A DNA stretch of 64,000 bases from the NCBI RefSeq assembly GCF_003814875.1, contig NZ_RKQF01000001.1, positions 6,572,001-6,636,000 of the forward strand, read 5' to 3'. Under the pieces are notes generated by a model that was not told the DNA's origin, did no database searches, and saw nothing but the letters and a program-made list of their open reading frames with translations. Below, in pieces: positions 1-7,598 of this stretch; positions within the stretch are counted from its first letter, which is position 1, and the number at the start of each line of letters is the position of its first letter. Position numbers and translations under genes: made by a program. The DNA is from Streptomyces sp. Ag109_O5-1 (GTDB lineage: Bacteria; Actinomycetota; Actinomycetes; Streptomycetales; Streptomycetaceae).

Positions 1-281
1 AGGGTTCGGTGGGGGTCGTGGCGGCGGACACGGAGGTGACCGGGGTACGCGCCGCCCTCAAGGCCGCCGGCATCGACCCGGCGGACCCGGACCAACTGGG
101 CGCCCGGGTGGCGGTGGTCCCGGCGAGCATGGTCAAGGGCCTGGAGTACGACCACGTGGTGGCCGTGGAACCGGCGGCGGTGGCGGAGGCGGAGGAGCGC
201 GGCCTGCACAGGCTGTACGTGGTCCTGACGAGAGCGGTGTCCAGGCTGGATGTCGTGCACTCCAGAGCGTTGCCTTTCTGA
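1..281 (+). CDS. C-terminal end of a UvrD/HelD-like superfamily I helicase (partial)
   Basis: The reading frame is open at the left window edge and stops at 281, so only about the last 93 residues are seen. They contain the helicase motif V-like string KGLEYDHVVAVEP and the motif VI-like string LYVVLTRAVSRL, the normal end of UvrD/Rep-fold helicases. In actinobacteria this ending fits the HelD/HelR group that acts on RNA polymerase as well as UvrD-like DNA helicases; the fragment cannot separate them. The frame enters from the edge; the first in-window start-like codon (GTG at 9) is internal. Confidence 0.8.
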   Translation, partial: GSVGVVAADTEVTGVRAALKAAGIDPADPDQLGARVAVVPASMVKGLEYDHVVAVEPAAVAEAEERGLHRLYVVLTRAVSRLDVVHSRALPF

Positions 282-295
282 GAAGGCCCGTTGCA

Positions 296-382
296 GCGCG
301 CCCCTTGAGGGGCGCGGGGCGGTATTCGATGTGCGGCTACCGCCGCGTGGGGGCGAGCAACCCCCACACACCCGCAGCCGCG
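296..382. repeat. Dispersed intergenic repeat, copy 1 (long form)
   Basis: Intergenic block with a 5' hairpin (GCGCCCC, short spacer, GGGGCGC), then GGGGCGGTATTCGATGTGCG and a GGCTACCGCC element. The same arrangement recurs near 7480, 37711 and 52085, and a shorter form near 11373 and 42241. It lies after the helicase gene and before the HAD gene and contains no ORF. Confidence 0.75.
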
Positions 383-423
383 CTACTGCCTCTCCCGGCA
401 CTCTCTTGCGATCCTGTCTCCCG

Positions 424-909
424 ATGCTCCTCTTCCTAGACATCGACGGAACCCTCATCCCCTTCGGCGCCCCCGCCGACCACCCCTACCCGGTCTACGG
501 GACCGACCCCACCCCCTCGTCCCCCCTCCTCACCCGCATCGACCCCGCCCTCGGCCCCCGGCTGGAAGCCCTCCGCTGCGACCTCGTCTGGGCCACCACC
601 TGGATGGACGACGCGAACACCGTCGTCTCCCCCTGGCTGGGCCTGCCCCCGTTGCCCGTCGTGGAGTGGCCGGACGAGGAGGAGCCGCCCTCGCTGCTGC
701 ACTGGAAGACCCGGGCGCTGGTGGCATGGGCGGCGGAGCAGCCGTTCGTCTGGATCGACGACGAGATCACCGAGGCGGACTCCGCCTGGGTGGCCATCCA
801 CCATCACCGCCCCGCCCTCCTCCACCGCGTCGACCACGAGTTCGGCCTGACGGACGCGGACTTCACGGCGCTGGAGGAGTGGCTACGGACGAACCGAGGA
901 CCGCGGTGA
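424..909 (+). CDS. HAD-like hydrolase domain protein
   Basis: 161 residues starting at ATG 424, chosen because MLLFLDIDGTL puts the HAD motif I (DxDGT, nucleophile Asp at residue 6) at the very N terminus; the longer upstream frame runs through the intergenic repeat. Motif II-like ATTWMDDAN (about 60-68) and an acidic WIDDEI motif (about 111-116) follow. This layout matches the small actinobacterial HAD proteins related to the HAD domain of Swiss-army-knife RNA repair proteins. Phosphatase activity is a family expectation; the substrate is unknown. Confidence 0.75.
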   Translation: MLLFLDIDGTLIPFGAPADHPYPVYGTDPTPSSPLLTRIDPALGPRLEALRCDLVWATTWMDDANTVVSPWLGLPPLPVVEWPDEEEPPSLLHWKTRALVAWAAEQPFVWIDDEITEADSAWVAIHHHRPALLHRVDHEFGLTDADFTALEEWLRTNRGPR

Positions 910-996
910 CGGTGTCAGCGGCAAATCCCCGGCATTGACGGGGAGTTGGGGCACCGGGATGATCGGCGCCGACCCGAGCGACGGAAGGACCGGCCC

Positions 997-1542
997 GTGT
1001 CCGCACCCCCTGCCGCCGAGGCGGTAGCGCTCCTCCATGAACTCGGCGCCGCCGAGATCGCCCATCCCGGAGGCACACTCCTCGCCCATCTCCTGCGAGT
1101 CCACGACCAGTTGGCGGCCTGGGACGCCCGTCCGGCCCTCCGGCTCGCGGGTCTGTGCCATGCCTGCTACGGCACCGACGGCTTCCCCACCGCGCTGCTG
1201 GCCCCGGACCGTCGCGCCGAACTCGCGGCGGTGATCGGCGCCGAGGCCGAAGCCGTCGTGTACCTCTACGGGGCGTGCGACCGGAAGGCCACCTATCCGG
1301 TGCTCGCGGAGCCCGACGCCCCCGTCCACGACCGCTTCACCGGCCGCCCCCACATCCCCGAGCCCCGACTCCGCCGGGACCTCGCCGAACTGACGGCCGC
1401 CAACGAACTCGACCTCGTCCGTATCGACCCGTCCTTCCGGGAACGGTGGGGACCCGGACTCCTCACCCTGTTCACCCGCTTCCGCCCCCTGCTGAGCGGG
1501 CCGGCCTGGTCGACCTGCCACGCCCTGCTCACGGAGGACTGA
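997..1542 (+). CDS. DUF6817-type hypothetical protein
   Basis: 181 residues from GTG 997, preferred over an upstream frame because GGAAGGA sits about 9 nt before it. The sequence has an HPGGTLLAHL motif near the N terminus, then LAGLCHACYGTDGF and a VYLYGACDR segment. Conserved His/Cys/Asp residues suggest a helical metal-dependent HD-like fold, and the layout resembles the DUF6817 family as I remember it. No function is known to me. It stands alone, convergent with the MarR/GbsR-type regulator at 1576-2319. Confidence 0.65.
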   Translation: MSAPPAAEAVALLHELGAAEIAHPGGTLLAHLLRVHDQLAAWDARPALRLAGLCHACYGTDGFPTALLAPDRRAELAAVIGAEAEAVVYLYGACDRKATYPVLAEPDAPVHDRFTGRPHIPEPRLRRDLAELTAANELDLVRIDPSFRERWGPGLLTLFTRFRPLLSGPAWSTCHALLTED

Positions 1543-1575
1543 CGGCCGGTCGCCGGGCCCGTCGGCGGCGAGCCC

Positions 1576-2319
1576 TCAACTCGGCTCGGCGGGGGTGTCC
1601 GCGGGCGTCCCGGGTTTCCCGTGGAGGACCTCTCGGGCCTGGTCCGCGGCGCGCGCGATGCTCTCCGAGATGAAGTCGGTGAACCGGGCGATGTTCTCGA
1701 GGCGGCCGGCGGCCGGGGTGCCCGGACCGAGGACGGCCACACCCTGGCGTGCGGTGTCGGCGAGGTGGGCGGTGGCGCGGGCGCTGGCCATCGTCGACTG
1801 GTACATGACGTCGTCGTCGACGAGGTAACGCTCACGACGGCGTTCGTCGCGCTCCCTGCGGATGAGCCCCTGGCTTTCGAGGAACGCCACCGCCTTGGAG
1901 ACGGAGGCCGGGCTGACCTGGAGGCGCTGGACGAGTTCGGCGGCGGTGAGGCTGCCCGCGTCGGTGGTGTAGAGGCAGACCAGGACCCGGGCCGTCATCC
2001 TGGACAGGCCCGACTGCATGAAGATGGTGGTGAAGACCTCCTCGTACGCGCGCACGGCTTCGGCGTCACGTCCGTGGGCCTGCGGGGGAGTGCCCGGGTC
2101 CCGGGGCGCGGCCTGCCTGCGGCGGTGGGTGCGGTGTTCGGTGGCGCGGTGGGCGAGGTCGGCGCGGTAGGCGGTGGGGCCGCCGTTGCGCATCACCTCG
2201 CGGGTGACGGTCGAGGTCGGGCGGTCGAGGCGGCGGGCGATCTCGGCGTAGGCGAGGTCGTCGGCCAGCCCCAGCGCGATCTGCTGACGCTCCTGCTGAG
2301 TGAGCCTGCCTCCCGGCAT
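1576..2319 (-). CDS. MarR/GbsR-type regulator with an added N-terminal HTH
   Basis: 247 residues. The first about 55 residues (LTQQERQQIALGL...EIARRLDRPTSTVTREV) resemble the HTH_38 domain at the N terminus of IS30 transposases. Residues about 85-190 are a winged helix of the MarR/GbsR type (LTAAELVQRLQVSPASVSKA, wing RRERDERRRERYLV), with a helical C terminus. It therefore looks like a one-component regulator carrying two DNA-binding modules. It is divergent from the DUF4097 gene, and repeated TTCATTGCA/TTGCAACG words in the intergenic region are the obvious candidate operators. Ligand unknown. Confidence 0.85.
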   Translation of the reverse strand: MPGGRLTQQERQQIALGLADDLAYAEIARRLDRPTSTVTREVMRNGGPTAYRADLAHRATEHRTHRRRQAAPRDPGTPPQAHGRDAEAVRAYEEVFTTIFMQSGLSRMTARVLVCLYTTDAGSLTAAELVQRLQVSPASVSKAVAFLESQGLIRRERDERRRERYLVDDDVMYQSTMASARATAHLADTARQGVAVLGPGTPAAGRLENIARFTDFISESIARAADQAREVLHGKPGTPADTPAEPS

Positions 2320-2371
2320 CGCGGTCTCCTTCGGGGTGTGCGGTGCGTTCGAGCATAGCGTTCACTCTCTA

Positions 2372-2499
2372 TTCATTGCAACGCACGGGAGCGGGCTCTG
2401 TTGCGTTAGATTCAAAGCCATTGCAACGATTCTCGACGCTGACCTGCATAAATAAAGTTTGAGTGCAATGAATCCGTTGCTGAATCCATGAATGCAACG
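2372..2499. promoter_or_regulatory. Candidate operator cluster in the MarR/DUF4097 divergent region
   Basis: The 245-nt region between the divergent starts is A+T-richer than its surroundings and holds repeated words: TTCATTGCA at 2372-2380, its reverse complement TGCAATGAA at 2464-2472, TTGCAACG near 2377 and 2421, and an inverted repeat CGTTGC (2475-2480) / GCAACG (2494-2499). Such a cluster fits binding by the adjacent regulator. Binding has not been shown. Confidence 0.55.
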
Positions 2500-2564
2500 T
2501 AGCGTTTCTTTCGTCGGAAACGGCGGGCCGAAAGGGGCCCGCCCTGTAGATGAAGGAGTGCGCG

Positions 2565-3230
2565 ATGCAGAAGTTCGACACCCCCGCCCCGGTCTTTGTC
2601 GTTCTGGACATCCCCGCGGGACTCATCCGGTTCATCGCCGCCGACCGGGCCGACACCACCGTCGAGGTGCTGCCCTCGGACCCCGCCCGGGGCCGTGACG
2701 TGAAGGCGGCCGAGCGGATCGAGGTCGGCTACGACGACGGTGTGCTGCGGATCGAGGCCGCGGCGGCGAAGAACCGGATCCTCGGCGACTCCGGGTCGGT
2801 GGAGGTGACCGTCCAGCTGCCGGCCGGCTCGCGCGTCGAGGCGAAGGCGGCGCTCGCCGAACTCCGGGGCGTGGGACGGCTCGGCGACGTCGTCTTCGAG
2901 GGTGCGCAGGCCACGGTCAAGCTCGACGAGACCGACGGCGCCCGTCTCACCCTCCAGGCCGGCGACATCTCCGTCGGCCGGCTGGGCGGTCCTGCCGAGA
3001 TCAGCACCCAGAAGGGCGACCTCGACATCACCGAGGCCGTGCGCGGCGTGGTCGTGCTGCGCACCCAGCACGGTGAGATCTCGGTCGGTGCCGCCCGCGG
3101 GGTCTCCGCCTCCCTGGACGCGGGCACCACCTACGGCCGTATCAACAACACCCTCAAGAACGACGGCACCGCCGCCCTCGACATCCGGGCGACCACCGCC
3201 TACGGCAACATCAGCGCCCACAGCCTGTGA
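2565..3230 (+). CDS. DUF4097 family beta-strand repeat protein
   Basis: 221 residues from ATG 2565; AAGGAG at 2553-2558 with a 6-nt spacing selects this over ATG 2550. Almost the whole sequence is short beta strands with recurring patterns (VEVTVQLPAGSRVEAK, GDISVGRLGGPAEISTQ, GEISVGAARG), the hallmark of DUF4097 parallel beta-helix proteins. No signal peptide is visible, so it is probably cytoplasmic. DUF4097 proteins often sit beside small regulators; here the divergent MarR/GbsR protein probably controls it. Biochemical role unknown. Confidence 0.85.
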   Translation: MQKFDTPAPVFVVLDIPAGLIRFIAADRADTTVEVLPSDPARGRDVKAAERIEVGYDDGVLRIEAAAAKNRILGDSGSVEVTVQLPAGSRVEAKAALAELRGVGRLGDVVFEGAQATVKLDETDGARLTLQAGDISVGRLGGPAEISTQKGDLDITEAVRGVVVLRTQHGEISVGAARGVSASLDAGTTYGRINNTLKNDGTAALDIRATTAYGNISAHSL

Positions 3231-3252
3231 GTCCGGGGGCGGCATGCACCGA

Positions 3253-3297
3253 ACGGGGCGGCGTACACCGGCACTTCGCCGGTGTACGCCGCCCCGT
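3253..3297. terminator. Bidirectional hairpin terminator
   Basis: A perfect stem of about 20 bp (arms 3253-3272 and 3278-3297, loop ACTTC) between the convergent DUF4097 and monooxygenase genes. There is no long T tract, as is usual for Streptomyces. Confidence 0.8.
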
Positions 3298-3307
3298 CCG
3301 TAGGGTC

Positions 3308-4438
3308 TTATTCGCCCTTCTCGGCGAACAGGCCGACCAGGCCCTGGGCCGTGTTGTCGGCGGAGTCGATCCGGTGGACCTCGACGCCCTCGTACGTGGC
3401 GACCTCGGCGCTGCGCGGGAACATGGCCCGCTCGTACTCGGCGAGCGCGGCCTCGGTGTCGTCGGGGTGTGCGGCGAGCGCCCTGCCGAGTTCGGCGCCG
3501 TCGAGCATGGCCAGGTTGGCGCCCTCGCCGTTGGGGGCCTGGAGGTGGGCGGCGTCGCCGAGCAGGGTCACCCCCGGCACCCGGTCCCACCGGTGCCCGG
3601 CCGGCAGGGCGTGGTGCGGGCGCAGGACCGGCGCGGTGTCGCCGTCGGTGATCAGCGCGGTGAGCGCGGGTGCCCAGCCGTCGAACTCCGCCGCGATCCG
3701 GGCGGTTGCTGCGGCGGCGTCGGTGAAGTCGACGGCGGCGAACCAGTCCAGCGGCCTGCTGAGCGCCACGTAGGTGTGCAGGGTGTCGCCGCTTTCCCGG
3801 TGGGCGAAGATCTCCTTGCCCGGCGAGGGCGCGATCATCGACCCGCCGCCGACCGCCTCGGCGGCGGCCGGGTGCCGGGTGTCGGCGTCGAACAGGTAGG
3901 TCTCGACGAAGGACGTACCGGCGTACTCGGGTACGGCGCTCGACAGCAGCGGCCGGACCCGTGACCAGGCGCCGTCCGCGCCGACCAGCAGGCCGGTGTC
4001 GACGGTGGTGCCGTCGTCGAACGTCACCTCGTGGCGTCCCCCGCCGAGGGACCGGGCGCTGTCGACCCGGTGCCCCCAGCGGACGGTGCCGGCCGGGAGG
4101 GAGTCGAGCAGGATCCGTCGCAGGTCGCCGCGGAGCGCCTCGGGGCGTCCGCCGGTGCCGTCGTCGGCCTCGGTGAACAGGACGGTCCCGTCCTGGTCGA
4201 GGACTCGCATGGCCTGGCGGCCGGCCAGGACGATGGCGTGGAACTCGTCCATCAGGCCGGCCGCGTGGAGGGCGAGTTGCCCGTTGTAGTCGTGGATGTC
4301 GAGCATCCCGCCCTGGGTGCGCGCCGCGGGGGAGGCGTCGGCCTCGTAGACCGTGACCGGGACTCCGTGGACGTGCAGGACGCGGGCGAGGGTGAGGCCC
4401 CCCAGTCCGGCGCCGATGATCGTGACGGGAGTGGGCAT
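3308..4438 (-). CDS. FAD-dependent monooxygenase (TetX-like)
   Basis: 376 residues from ATG 4438, selected by GAAGGAG just upstream. The N-terminal dinucleotide-binding GAGLGG motif, the middle DG motif (LLVGADGAWSRVR) and the C-terminal FAD ribose-binding GDAAHLQAPNGEGANLAM are those of group A flavoprotein aromatic hydroxylases, closest in feel to TetX-type proteins. It should hydroxylate a small aromatic or polyketide-like substrate with NAD(P)H and O2. The gene stands alone, divergent from the hydrolase at 4721, with about 280 nt of CCGAC/CCACC-rich DNA between them. Tetracycline inactivation cannot be inferred. Confidence 0.85.
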   Translation of the reverse strand: MPTPVTIIGAGLGGLTLARVLHVHGVPVTVYEADASPAARTQGGMLDIHDYNGQLALHAAGLMDEFHAIVLAGRQAMRVLDQDGTVLFTEADDGTGGRPEALRGDLRRILLDSLPAGTVRWGHRVDSARSLGGGRHEVTFDDGTTVDTGLLVGADGAWSRVRPLLSSAVPEYAGTSFVETYLFDADTRHPAAAEAVGGGSMIAPSPGKEIFAHRESGDTLHTYVALSRPLDWFAAVDFTDAAAATARIAAEFDGWAPALTALITDGDTAPVLRPHHALPAGHRWDRVPGVTLLGDAAHLQAPNGEGANLAMLDGAELGRALAAHPDDTEAALAEYERAMFPRSAEVATYEGVEVHRIDSADNTAQGLVGLFAEKGE

Positions 4439-4720
4439 GGTGACTCCTTCGGGATCGGGCCGCCCGGTGGACTCCGGCCGGCCGCCTCCGGAAAGCTCGC
4501 AGACCCCACCGACGGACAGCCGACGCCCACCGACGAGCCCCCGACACCCGACCGGCACCCCTCCGACAACCGACCGACACCGCAGCCCACCGGCCCACCG
4601 GCCCACGGCCTCCCTCGCCCCCTCTCAGCCGGTCACGATGAGGCGTGCGGACGGCTGGAGCGGGTGCTCTGCCGCGCATTAGGCTGCGCTGACAGGTCGA
4701 GGCGGACCGGCGGGGGTCAT

Positions 4721-5578
4721 GTGGATGTCACTGAGCGCGAGCTGGCAGATCCCTGGGAGGGCGTGCTGGTCGCTCCCGTCCGCGGTAGTGACATCGGTGT
4801 TCTGGTCCTGGCGGGATCAAGCGGGCGTGTGGAACGAGAGAGAGCACGCATCCTTGCCCGGCAGGGCATGACGGCCATGTCGATCCGCTGGTTCGGCGGA
4901 CCGGGGCAGTCCCCGGGGATCTGCGAGATCCCACTGGAAACCTTCACCGCCGCCGTGGACCTCCTCCGGTCGAACGGGGCGCGACGCATCGGCATCGTGG
5001 GCACTTCCAAGGGGGCTGAGGCAGCTCTGCTCACGGCAGTGCACGATTCGCGTGTGGACGTCGTCATCGCGCTGTCGCCCACATCCCGGGTCTGGTGCAA
5101 CGTCGGACCGGGCCGTGACGGAGCGCAGCACCCCTATCGATCGTCCTGGACCTGGCAAGAGCAGGCGCTGCCGTTCATCCCGCTGGATGATTCCTGGACT
5201 CCCGCAGAGCCAGGCAGCGGGCCGGTCGCCATCCGCGGATGGTACGAACTCAGCGAGCGGACCTTCGCGCACCTGCTCCCTCCAGCGGAGATCCCCGTGG
5301 ACAAGGCGCGGGCCGATCTGCTGCTCGTCGCAGGCGGCGACGACGCGATGTGGCCGTCTCTGCCCTTCGCCGAACAACTGGCGCAACGTCGACGCTCGGT
5401 CGGGGCCACGGTGCGTCTGATAGCCCGCCACGACGCGGGCCACCGTCCACGGTTTCCCGGCGAGAGCCCGGCGCCGGCATCCCCGCGCTTCCAGTACGGA
5501 GGCACGCCCGAAGCCGACGCGCTCCTGGGAACGGCCGCCTGGCCCCACGTCCTCGACGCGCTCCGGAGCAGGGGCTGA
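4721..5578 (+). CDS. Alpha/beta hydrolase, BAAT acyl-CoA thioester hydrolase C-terminal-like
   Basis: 285 residues from GTG 4721, which follows a G-rich stretch; the open frame extending upstream is noncoding antisense to the monooxygenase. It has the nucleophile elbow GTSKGAEAAL, a DLLLVAGGDDAMWPS segment carrying the acid residue, and a C-terminal HDAGHRPRFPG segment supplying the histidine. This spacing matches the C-terminal catalytic domain of bile acid-CoA:amino acid N-acyltransferase/acyl-CoA thioesterases. A hydrolase role is well supported; the substrate is not. Confidence 0.75.
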   Translation: MDVTERELADPWEGVLVAPVRGSDIGVLVLAGSSGRVERERARILARQGMTAMSIRWFGGPGQSPGICEIPLETFTAAVDLLRSNGARRIGIVGTSKGAEAALLTAVHDSRVDVVIALSPTSRVWCNVGPGRDGAQHPYRSSWTWQEQALPFIPLDDSWTPAEPGSGPVAIRGWYELSERTFAHLLPPAEIPVDKARADLLLVAGGDDAMWPSLPFAEQLAQRRRSVGATVRLIARHDAGHRPRFPGESPAPASPRFQYGGTPEADALLGTAAWPHVLDALRSRG

Positions 5579-5596
5579 TCTTCTCTCCGGTCGCAC

Positions 5597-5630
5597 GGAG
5601 ACAGGACACGCCATCCCGTTGTCCTGTCTC
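5597..5630 (+). terminator. Hairpin after the BAAT-like hydrolase
   Basis: Inverted repeat GAGACAGGAC / GTCCTGTCTC (arms about 5598-5607 and 5621-5630) starting 19 nt after the stop codon. Probable transcription terminator. Confidence 0.6.
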
Positions 5631-5760
5631 ACGTTCCGCAGCCGTGTCGATCGTCGCCCGGGTGCCGAGGGGGATCGTCGGGGGGTGCCCGGACATCGCA
5701 GGGACAGGGCGGCGGTCGGCATCCCGTCTCTGGGCCGTCCGGGTATGGCGCGGCACACTT

Positions 5761-5780
5761 TTGCAAGCAGGTGCTTGCAA
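5761..5780. promoter_or_regulatory. Perfect 20-bp palindromic operator of the XRE regulator
   Basis: TTGCAAGCAGGTGCTTGCAA is a palindrome (9-bp arms around GG) ending 30 nt before the XRE start codon. Position and symmetry fit an autoregulatory operator. Confidence 0.7.
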
Positions 5781-5810
5781 TTGTTAGCGAGGGTGCTGCA
5801 AGGTGGAGGC

Positions 5811-6281
5811 ATGGCATCGCTCAACGTCGGCAATCTCGGTGAGTATCTGCGCGAACAGCGGCGCAACGCGCAGCTGTCGCTCAGGCAGCTCGCCGACGCC
5901 GCCGGGGTGTCCAACCCGTACCTGAGCCAGATCGAGCGCGGGCTGCGCAAGCCGAGCGCGGAGGTGCTCCAGCAGGTCGCCAAGGCCCTGCGGATCTCCG
6001 CCGAGACGCTGTACGTCCGCGCCGGCATCCTCGACGCCGAGCGGGATCTGAACGAGGTCGAGACCCGTGCGGTCATCCTCGCCGACCCCACTCTCGACGA
6101 GCGGCAGAAACAGGTGCTGCTGCAGATCTACGAGTCGTTCCGGAAAGAGAACGGCTTCGGATCCGGCGAGGAGAGCGCGAGCGACACGGACACCGCCGGC
6201 GCGAAGGACGACGCCGCCGCCGACGGTGCCGCCGACAGCGGTGCAGACAGCGAGACCGATCCGCGGCGGACGGCCGGATGA
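5811..6281 (+). CDS. XRE-family transcriptional regulator
   Basis: 156 residues from ATG 5811 with GGTGGAGG just upstream. Residues about 7-65 are a Cro/CI-type HTH (GEYLREQRRNAQLSLRQLAD, then GVSNPYLSQIERGLRKPS). The middle is helical, and the last about 35 residues are an Ala/Asp/Glu-rich acidic tail. A perfect palindrome 30 nt upstream suggests autoregulation. The HbhA-like gene follows after 77 nt on the same strand and is probably co-transcribed or co-regulated. Confidence 0.9.
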   Translation: MASLNVGNLGEYLREQRRNAQLSLRQLADAAGVSNPYLSQIERGLRKPSAEVLQQVAKALRISAETLYVRAGILDAERDLNEVETRAVILADPTLDERQKQVLLQIYESFRKENGFGSGEESASDTDTAGAKDDAAADGAADSGADSETDPRRTAG

Positions 6282-6358
6282 GCCGGCCAAGCGCGCCGAC
6301 CGCCGCGCCGCGGACCACAAAACCCTCAGCCGAAAGCGAATCCGGGAGGACCATCACC

Positions 6359-6991
6359 ATGGCCATCACCGACGACCTGCGCAAGACCTTCAGCGACCCG
6401 ACTCCGCTCTACTTCGCCGCCGGCACCGCCGACCTGGCCCTCCAGCAGGCCAAGAAGGTCCCCGGCCTGGTCGAGCAGCTGCGTACCGAGGCCCCCGCCC
6501 GCATCGAGGCCGTGCGCAACACCGACCCGAAGGCCGTGCAGGAGAAGGCCACCGCCCGCGCCAAGGAGGCCGGTGTCAAGGCCAAGGAGGCACAGGCCAA
6601 CCTCCAGTCCAAGGTCAACGACTTCATCGTCTCCCTCGACGGCGACCTCAAGAAGCTCGGCGAGTCCGCGCAGGACTTCGCCCTGCGCGGGGTCGGCGTG
6701 GCCGCCGAGTACGCGGTCAAGGCCCGCGAGACCTACGAGAAGGTCGCCGAGCACGGCGAGCAGGCCGTGAAGACCTGGCGCGGCGAGGCCGCCGACGAGA
6801 TCGAGGACCTGGCCATCGCCGTCGAGGGCAAGCCCGAGCCGGTCGCGGTCAAGGACGAGGAGAAGAAGGCGGAGGAGCCGAAGGGCGCCGAGGCCAGGCC
6901 GGTCGCCGTGAAGAAGGCCCCGGCCGCCAAGAAGACCCCGGCGCCGCGCAAGGCCGCCACGGTCAAGAAGACCACCCCGCCGGCCAAGTAA
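6359..6991 (+). CDS. HbhA-like helical protein with Lys/Ala/Pro-rich tail
   Basis: 210 residues from ATG 6359 (GGGAGGA upstream). Residues 1-150 are almost entirely amphipathic helix with heptad-like Ala/Leu spacing. The last about 50 residues are a Lys/Ala/Pro tail (KKAPAAKKTPAPRKA), the architecture of mycobacterial heparin-binding haemagglutinin. In mycobacteria such proteins are surface- or lipid-associated; in Streptomyces a role in lipid bodies or the cell envelope is only a guess. No signal peptide is visible. It follows the XRE regulator. Confidence 0.8.
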   Translation: MAITDDLRKTFSDPTPLYFAAGTADLALQQAKKVPGLVEQLRTEAPARIEAVRNTDPKAVQEKATARAKEAGVKAKEAQANLQSKVNDFIVSLDGDLKKLGESAQDFALRGVGVAAEYAVKARETYEKVAEHGEQAVKTWRGEAADEIEDLAIAVEGKPEPVAVKDEEKKAEEPKGAEARPVAVKKAPAAKKTPAPRKAATVKKTTPPAK

Positions 6992-7013
6992 CCGGCAGGG
7001 CGACGACGGCTAC

Positions 7014-7042
7014 GGGCCGGGCACTCCTGGAGTGCCCGGCCC
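7014..7042 (+). terminator. Terminator after the HbhA-like gene
   Basis: Perfect 12-bp stem GGGCCGGGCACT (7014-7025) / AGTGCCCGGCCC (7031-7042) with a 5-nt loop, 22 nt after the stop codon, followed by GTTGT. Confidence 0.85.
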
Positions 7043-7105
7043 GTTGTCGGTGTAGCGGGATCGCCCGAGCGGGTACGGTGACCGCATAGGGACAAGCCGA
7101 GTCGG

Positions 7106-7459
7106 GTGGTGGACGTTGTGCTGATGCAGGGCTTCACGAGTTTCCTGGGGCTGCTCTACCTCGCCATGCTGGTGCTGGCCGTGGTGGCCCTGGTCATGGC
7201 CGCGCTCTTCCGCGACGACGCCTACCGGGCCGCCAGCAAGCAGAACAAGGGCTTCTGGCTGATCATCCTCGGCATCACCGTCGCGGTGAACCTCCTGGTC
7301 CCGATGCTCTTCCTGCAGCTCGCGGGCCTGGTCGCCACGATCGTCTTCTTCGTCGACGTCCGCCCCGCCCTCAGGCAGGTCTCGGGAGGCGGCTTCGGCC
7401 GCCGCGGCCGGGGAAGCAGCAGCGACGGCCCGTACGGCCCGTACAACGGCGGCCGCTGA
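7106..7459 (+). CDS. DUF2516 family membrane protein
   Basis: 117 residues if started at GTG 7106; ATG 7124 (MQGFTSFLG) is an alternative. Two hydrophobic spans of about 20-25 residues (about 12-36 and 48-80) with a short charged loop RDDAYRAASKQNKGFW are typical of DUF2516, a small actinobacterial membrane family of unknown function. The C terminus is Gly/Arg/Ser-rich and probably disordered. It sits after the HbhA-like terminator and is convergent with the phosphatase gene. Confidence 0.8.
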   Translation: MVDVVLMQGFTSFLGLLYLAMLVLAVVALVMAALFRDDAYRAASKQNKGFWLIILGITVAVNLLVPMLFLQLAGLVATIVFFVDVRPALRQVSGGGFGRRGRGSSSDGPYGPYNGGR

Positions 7460-7479
7460 CCTGCCAGGACGCGCCCACT

Positions 7480-7578
7480 GCAACGCGCCCCAAAGGGGCG
7501 CGGGGCTGTACTGAGTATGCGGCTACCGCCGCGTGGGCGCGACCAGCCACAACCCACCCGCAGTCGGCCGACGACAGG
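7480..7578. repeat. Dispersed intergenic repeat, copy 2 (long form)
   Basis: Same family as 296-382: GCGCCCC AAA GGGGCGC hairpin, then GGGGCTGTACTGAGTATGCG, GGCTACCGCCGCGTGGGCGC and GACCAGCCACAACCCACCCG. It fills the gap between two convergent genes. Confidence 0.8.
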
Positions 7579-7598
7579 CCCCCACGGCGAGCAGCCGC

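Noticed and set aside
2412..4679. A 755-residue minus-strand open frame across the monooxygenase gene
   Set aside because: Arg/Pro/Gly-rich shadow of the FAD monooxygenase and DUF4097 genes created by high third-position GC; no recognisable domain.
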